Shown: piece after piece, positions 60,435-64,000 of the stretch | Layout: each line of letters begins with the position of its first letter | Numbering within the stretch: the first letter of the stretch is position 1 | From: Myxococcales bacterium | GTDB taxonomy: Bacteria > Myxococcota_A > Polyangia > Nannocystales > Nannocystaceae | NCBI GenBank assembly: GCA_020633295.1 | Contig: JACKDW010000001.1 | Coordinates: 1,240,001 to 1,304,000 of the forward strand | Direction: 5' to 3' | Length of the DNA stretch: 64,000 bases | The notes under the pieces: model-generated | What the model was told of the DNA's origin: nothing | The model's database searches: none | What the model saw: the letters and a program-made list of their open reading frames with translations, nothing else | Translations under genes and position numbers: made by a program

Positions 60435-61553
60435 GTGATGGGCACCGACGCACACAACGACAGCTACGCGGCGCTGTTCGCCGCGCTCCCGACGGCCGTG
60501 TTCATCATCAAGGAGGGGCGCCTCGAGCGAGTGAACGCGGCCTTCGCCGAGCTGCTGGGCAAGGCGCCGGACGAGCTCCACGGCACCCCGATCACCGAGC
60601 TCATCGCGCCCGAACACAGAGAGCTCGTCGTCGAGCGCTACCGCAGTCGACTCGCCGGCGAGGACGTCCCCGCGAACTACGAGTTCAACCTCCTGCGGCG
60701 CGACGGCTCGCGCCTGCCCGTGACGATGGAGGCGCGCGTCGCCGAGCTCGGCGGCGAGCGCGTGACGATCGGGACCATCACCGACATCCGCGAGCAGCGA
60801 CGCGCCAAGCAGCTGCTCGCCGCCGTCGCCCGCGGCGCGCCCATCGTGATCTCCGCCTACGACCGCGACGGGGTCTTCGAGCTCCAGACCGGCCGCGGCC
60901 TCGAGAAGCTCGGCCTCGCGGAGGACCAGCTCGTCGGCCAGAGCGTGTTTGATGCCTTCGCCGGGGCCGACGCCGCGCTCACGCAGATCCGCGCCGCGCT
61001 CGCGGGCGAGACCACCTACAACACCCAGGACCTCGGCGAGAGCATCTGGGACAACTGGTTCATCCCGCTGCGCGACCTCGCGGGCGAGGTCAGCGGCGCG
61101 CTCTCGATCTCGACCGACGTCACCGACCGCGAGCGGACGCGCGCCGAGCTGCAGCGGCGCATCGAGATCATCGAGGCGCAGACGCGGGCGATCCGCTCCA
61201 TGGCCGCGCCGATCATCCAGGTGTGGGCGGACGTGCTCGTGCTGCCGATCGTCGGCGAGCTCGACCGCGAGCGCGCGGCCGAGATGACCGAGCGCCTGCT
61301 CTCCGAGCTCGCGGCCCGCCAGGCGCGGCACGTGATCCTCGACCTCACCGGCGTCGAGGCGATCGACTCCGACACCGCGGGCCTGCTCCTGCGCGTGCTG
61401 GCGGCCGCGCAGCTGCTCGGCGTGAACGGGCAGCTCTCCGGCATCCGCCCCGACGTCGCCCAGGCGCTGGTCTCGGCCGGCATCGACCTCTCGCGCGTGT
61501 CGACGGCGGCCACGCTCCACGACGGCCTGCGCCGCTGCATGGCCGCGAGCTAG
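60435..61553 (+). CDS. PAS-STAS regulatory protein (RsbR-like)
   Basis: A 372-residue cytoplasmic signalling protein. Two PAS domains: residues 10-120 (AVFIIKEGRLERVNAAFAEL with LLRRDGSRLPVTMEARV) and 130-235 (VISAYDRDGVFELQTGRGLE). A helical linker leads to a STAS domain (about 260-370: IQVWADVLVLPIVGELDRER, HVILDLTGVEAIDSDTAGLL). The DSDTAG segment aligns with the phosphorylation loop of RsbR/RsbS proteins, so a stressosome-type partner-switch role is plausible. No RsbT kinase or RsbU phosphatase gene is adjacent. GTG at 60435 or ATG at 60438. Confidence 0.85.
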   Translation: MMGTDAHNDSYAALFAALPTAVFIIKEGRLERVNAAFAELLGKAPDELHGTPITELIAPEHRELVVERYRSRLAGEDVPANYEFNLLRRDGSRLPVTMEARVAELGGERVTIGTITDIREQRRAKQLLAAVARGAPIVISAYDRDGVFELQTGRGLEKLGLAEDQLVGQSVFDAFAGADAALTQIRAALAGETTYNTQDLGESIWDNWFIPLRDLAGEVSGALSISTDVTDRERTRAELQRRIEIIEAQTRAIRSMAAPIIQVWADVLVLPIVGELDRERAAEMTERLLSELAARQARHVILDLTGVEAIDSDTAGLLLRVLAAAQLLGVNGQLSGIRPDVAQALVSAGIDLSRVSTAATLHDGLRRCMAAS

Positions 61554-61848
61554 CCCCCGCGACGAGCGCGTCGAACACGTCGACACGATCGCGCGCCCGA
61601 GCGGGCGTCGGACCGCTGCACAAGCGACCTCCCCCCTGCGGGCGAGCGCGCGCGAGCGCGAGCGCGTCCCTTCGAAGGTCCATCACGGCGCCGCAGCGTC
61701 AGCGCGCAGACGAAGAGAAGCTCTTTTTGAAAAAATTCGACGGGGGCGCGTAGGGATTCGCTCCCGCCTGACACGGGGAGGATAGAGGCCGCAGGCGGCC
61801 TCGCGGACCTCACCCTCACCCTCGTGACAGGCAACGGAGCGAACTACG

Positions 61849-62277
61849 ATGACGAACTTCATGGAATTTTATCAGAACGGCGGGATCTTCATGCACACCG
61901 TGACGCTGACCCTCGTCGGCGCGCTGGTGAGCCTCGCGATCCACATCACCACGCGCGCGCGCTCGCCTCGCCACCTCGACCTCGCCGCCGGGCTCGTGCG
62001 CGCCGGGGCGCTGTTCGGCGCGCTCGGGACGGTCATGGGCCTCATCGAGACCGGCATGGCGCTCTCGACCATCGGTGACCTGGCTGTTTGGCCACGCGCG
62101 CTCGCGCGCGCGCTGCCGATCGCGCTCTACCCGACCGCTTGGGCGCTGCTGTGCGCCTCGCCGGTCGTCGCGGCGCTCTGCGTGCTGCGCTTCCGGCACG
62201 CGCGCGTACGCGAGTCGCTCGCGCCCCGCGACGGCCACGCGCGCCTCGCCGGGAACCTCCACGCGACGGCGCCGTGA
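61849..62277 (+). CDS. ExbB/TolQ/MotA-like small membrane protein
   Basis: A 142-residue protein with three hydrophobic segments. The N-terminus EFYQNGGIFMHTVTLTLVGA follows the F-x-x-G-G-x-x-M pattern of ExbB/TolQ first helices, and ALFGALGTVMGLIETGMALS resembles the G-T-V-x-G core of that family; LARALPIALYPTAWALLCAS is the third helix. Family members are usually above 200 residues, so this is a short form. GGAG lies 10 bases before the ATG. No ExbD/TolR gene is nearby. The next gene starts 10 bases after its stop. The 295-base gap upstream shows no promoter I can support. Confidence 0.65.
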   Translation: MTNFMEFYQNGGIFMHTVTLTLVGALVSLAIHITTRARSPRHLDLAAGLVRAGALFGALGTVMGLIETGMALSTIGDLAVWPRALARALPIALYPTAWALLCASPVVAALCVLRFRHARVRESLAPRDGHARLAGNLHATAP

Positions 62278-62286
62278 GACCGGGGC

Positions 62287-63456
62287 GTGTTCGAGGCCTT
62301 CGAATCGTCGCACCACTTCATGACCGGCTTCGCCGCGTGGACCGGTCTCCTGCTCGCGGCGCTCGCGACCGCGGTCCCGGTGCTGCAAGCGCTGGCGGCC
62401 GCGGCCGCGTATCTCAGCCGCGCGCTCCGGCGCGCGCTCGCGGTCACGCGCCGCCCCGCCGCTCGCGTCGCGCTCTCGCGGCACCCGCTGCGGCCCGACC
62501 TCCCGCGCGGGCTCGTGACGCTCGCCGCCCACACGCGCGTGCTGCTCGCGGCGCTCGAGCCCGCGCTGGCGGGCGCGCACCTCTGGCGCGACGGCGTCGC
62601 GCCGCGCTGGCTCGGCGACCCCGCGGACCGCGAGTACGCCCCGACCATCGGCGTGACGGGCGAGGTCTGGGCCTGGCTGCAGAGCGCCGAGTCGCTGGGG
62701 GACGACTGCGCCAGCGAGCCGACGCTCGAGCCCGCGATCGCCCGCGTCCGCGCGGCGCTGTTCTCCGGCGTCCCGCTCACGCGGCGACTCGAGGCGGTGG
62801 CCGAGGCGCTCGTCTCCTTCGACCTCGGCCTGCGCGAGCGCGCCCCGCTGCGCTACCGCGGCGCCGCCCTGGCCGAGCCCCCGCGCCTGCGTCATGTCCA
62901 CGAGCCTGACGGCGAGGTTCGCGGCGAGCTTCGCGGCGAGCTCGGCGAGCACCTCGAGGACGACGACGCCGAGGATCCACGCGCGCTGCGAGAGCGCCGC
63001 TTCAACACCGTGCTCGCGCGGCACGACGCCTCGCTGCGCGCGGTCGCCCGCCGCTACGCCCGCGGCAGCGCCTGCGACGACCTCCACCAGGAGATCCGGC
63101 TCGGCGTGTGGAGGGCGCTGCCGGCGTTTCGCGGCGAGGCCTCGCTCAAGACCTACGCCCTGCGGATCGCGCGCTACTGCGGCGCGCGCTTCGTCCGTCG
63201 GCAGCCGCGCCACGAGCCCGAGCTCGAGCTCGTCGACGCCGGCCCGAGCGCCGAGGAGACCCTCGACGCGCGCCGCCGCGAGGCCGCGCTGACGCGCGCG
63301 TTCGCGGCGCTCCCGGAGACCCAGCGCGAGGCCCTGCGCCTCAAGCTCGCCGGCTGCTCGTACCGCGAGATCGCGACGCGCCTGAACATCAGCGAGACCA
63401 ACGTCTCCGTCCGGATCACGCGGGCGCGCAAGTCGCTGCGTCCGCGCCCGGCCTGA
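62287..63456 (+). CDS. ECF-type sigma factor with long N-terminal extension
   Basis: A 389-residue protein. The C-terminal 170 residues are a sigma-70 family factor: region 2 (RFNTVLARHDASLRAVARRY, CDDLHQEIRLGVWRALPAFR, ASLKTYALRIARYCG) and region 4 (LPETQREALRLKLAGCSYRE, IATRLNISETNVSVRITRAR). The first 220 residues are not sigma sequence: a hydrophobic segment at about 17-45 (AAWTGLLLAALATAVPVLQA) and a soluble stretch with DREYAPTIGVTGEVWAWLQS. No internal start codon that would give a normal ECF length exists in this frame, so it appears to be a true fusion, possibly membrane-tethered. GTG start 10 bases after the ExbB-like stop implies co-expression. Confidence 0.78.
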   Translation: MFEAFESSHHFMTGFAAWTGLLLAALATAVPVLQALAAAAAYLSRALRRALAVTRRPAARVALSRHPLRPDLPRGLVTLAAHTRVLLAALEPALAGAHLWRDGVAPRWLGDPADREYAPTIGVTGEVWAWLQSAESLGDDCASEPTLEPAIARVRAALFSGVPLTRRLEAVAEALVSFDLGLRERAPLRYRGAALAEPPRLRHVHEPDGEVRGELRGELGEHLEDDDAEDPRALRERRFNTVLARHDASLRAVARRYARGSACDDLHQEIRLGVWRALPAFRGEASLKTYALRIARYCGARFVRRQPRHEPELELVDAGPSAEETLDARRREAALTRAFAALPETQREALRLKLAGCSYREIATRLNISETNVSVRITRARKSLRPRPA

Positions 63457-63480
63457 CCGATCTGTGGCACAGTGAACGCG

Positions 63481-63999
63481 ATGGACGACGTGAACGCGAC
63501 GGACGACGCGCGCGAGCTCGCCGATCTGCGCAGCCGACTCGACGCGCTCGAGTCGACGCTGTCAGGAGCGCCGCTCGTCACTCTTCACGTCGTCGCGACC
63601 CCCGCGGGTCCGCTGCGCGTCGCGTTGACCGAGCGCCTCCGTCAGCGCAGCAAGAAAGCCCGCGCGTGGAAGTGCCGCGCGATGCTGCAGACGCTGAAGA
63701 ACGCGCGCTACGGGTTCCTCCCGGACCGTCCGCGCGCCCGCGGCGGGCTCGACGGCATCTTCCTCGTCGATCGCCGCTTCCGCCCGGTCAACGCGATGAT
63801 GCGCAAGCTCTTCGACGGCTTCCTCGACAAGCCGGGCTCGCCGGCGTCCGCCATCGCCGACGCGCTCGGCGTGCCGCTCGCGACGCTGCTGCCGGTGCGC
63901 CTCGTCTCGCACCACATGCGCCTGCTCGGCCTGCTCACGCCCGATCTCGACGGCGACGGCCGCGTGCTGGTGCTGGTCGACCTCGACGCGAGCGAGTGA
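63481..63999 (+). CDS. Unknown protein downstream of the sigma factor
   Basis: A 172-residue soluble protein; the ATG at 63481 is chosen, with an in-frame GTG at 63472. It opens with a coiled-coil-like stretch (ARELADLRSRLDALESTLSG), then VTLHVVATPAGPLRVALTER and basic sequence (RLRQRSKKARAWKCRAMLQT). FLVDRRFRPVNAMMRKLFDG and DALGVPLATLLPVRLVSHHM look like a small folded domain; the end is LLTPDLDGDGRVLVLVDLD. No family recognised. It is 24 bases after the sigma factor stop and ends one base before the window edge. Confidence 0.65.
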   Translation: MDDVNATDDARELADLRSRLDALESTLSGAPLVTLHVVATPAGPLRVALTERLRQRSKKARAWKCRAMLQTLKNARYGFLPDRPRARGGLDGIFLVDRRFRPVNAMMRKLFDGFLDKPGSPASAIADALGVPLATLLPVRLVSHHMRLLGLLTPDLDGDGRVLVLVDLDASE

Positions 64000-64000
64000 C

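Noticed and set aside
62894..63292. Separate ORF starting at ATG 62894 as the true sigma factor start
   Set aside because: It is in a different frame from the sigma regions and reads as Ser/Thr/Arg-rich shadow.

Overview
The window is about 64 kb of very GC-rich bacterial DNA (G/C-dominated third codon positions, dense genes, many long shadow ORFs) with no tRNA, rRNA, insertion sequence, prophage or CRISPR array that I can see. Several traits point to a myxobacterium, most likely of the Nannocystis/Plesiocystis/Enhygromyxa group: a secreted Cys-rich repeat protein with a (T/D)-G-T-D linker, a Ser/Thr kinase fused to TPR repeats, Thr/Asp/Gly-rich lipoproteins, a canonical sigma-54 promoter and an ECF sigma factor. 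That placement is inference from gene style; no marker gene proves it.

Layout. 0-3.3 kb: start of homoserine kinase (cut by the window edge), a DsbA-like lipoprotein, and the electron transfer flavoprotein operon etfBA. 3.3-11.4 kb: aminotransferase/O-methyltransferase pair, a secreted Cys-rich repeat protein coupled to an outer-membrane barrel protein, a second small barrel protein and a large unknown membrane protein. 11.6-17.3 kb: a compact biosynthetic cluster encoding an acyl-CoA/acyl-ACP dehydrogenase, an acyl carrier protein, a type III polyketide synthase, an aldehyde dehydrogenase-crotonase fusion (with an apparent frameshift) and a FabG-like reductase. 17.3-26 kb: small membrane protein, kinase-TPR protein, SDR, RNase R and a beta-propeller lipoprotein with a Lys-rich repeat insert. 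26-36.5 kb: AblB-like acetyltransferase behind a possible attenuator, htpG, ATP-dependent phosphofructokinase, alpha/beta hydrolase, a Suv3-type RNA helicase, a BtuF-like metal-receptor protein and a helix-turn-helix protein. 36.5-47.4 kb: metG, a small unknown protein, a frameshifted lipoprotein, a soluble lytic transglycosylase lipoprotein, and the fadN/fadA beta-oxidation operon. 47.4-48.6 kb: gene-poor, with a promoter-terminator pair that looks like a small RNA gene. 48.6-64 kb: amino acid permease, dipeptide epimerase, dynamin-like GTPase, lipoprotein plus TonB-dependent receptor, PrsW protease plus ADP-ribosylglycohydrolase, PAS-STAS regulator, an ExbB-like fragment, an ECF sigma factor with a long N-terminal extension, and a small unknown protein.

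How genes fit together. etfBA accepts electrons from acyl-CoA dehydrogenases and would serve the fadN/fadA beta-oxidation operon and perhaps the dehydrogenase in the 11.6 kb cluster. That cluster is the best candidate for an undescribed pathway: a type III PKS with intact Cys-His-Asn is tightly coupled to its own carrier protein and to reductive/dehydrating enzymes, a set that could build or tailor an ACP-bound starter before type III condensation. Its product is unknown.

Starts and regulation. Two classes of start are visible. Some genes have clear purine-rich ribosome sites. Others lack one but carry a TANNNT hexamer 5-8 nt before the start codon, which suggests leaderless transcripts. Intrinsic hairpins separate many operons. 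Two genes (14.29 kb and 39.53 kb) need the same kind of one-base correction in GC-repeat tracts to read through, so a shared sequencing or assembly error is as likely as real inactivation.
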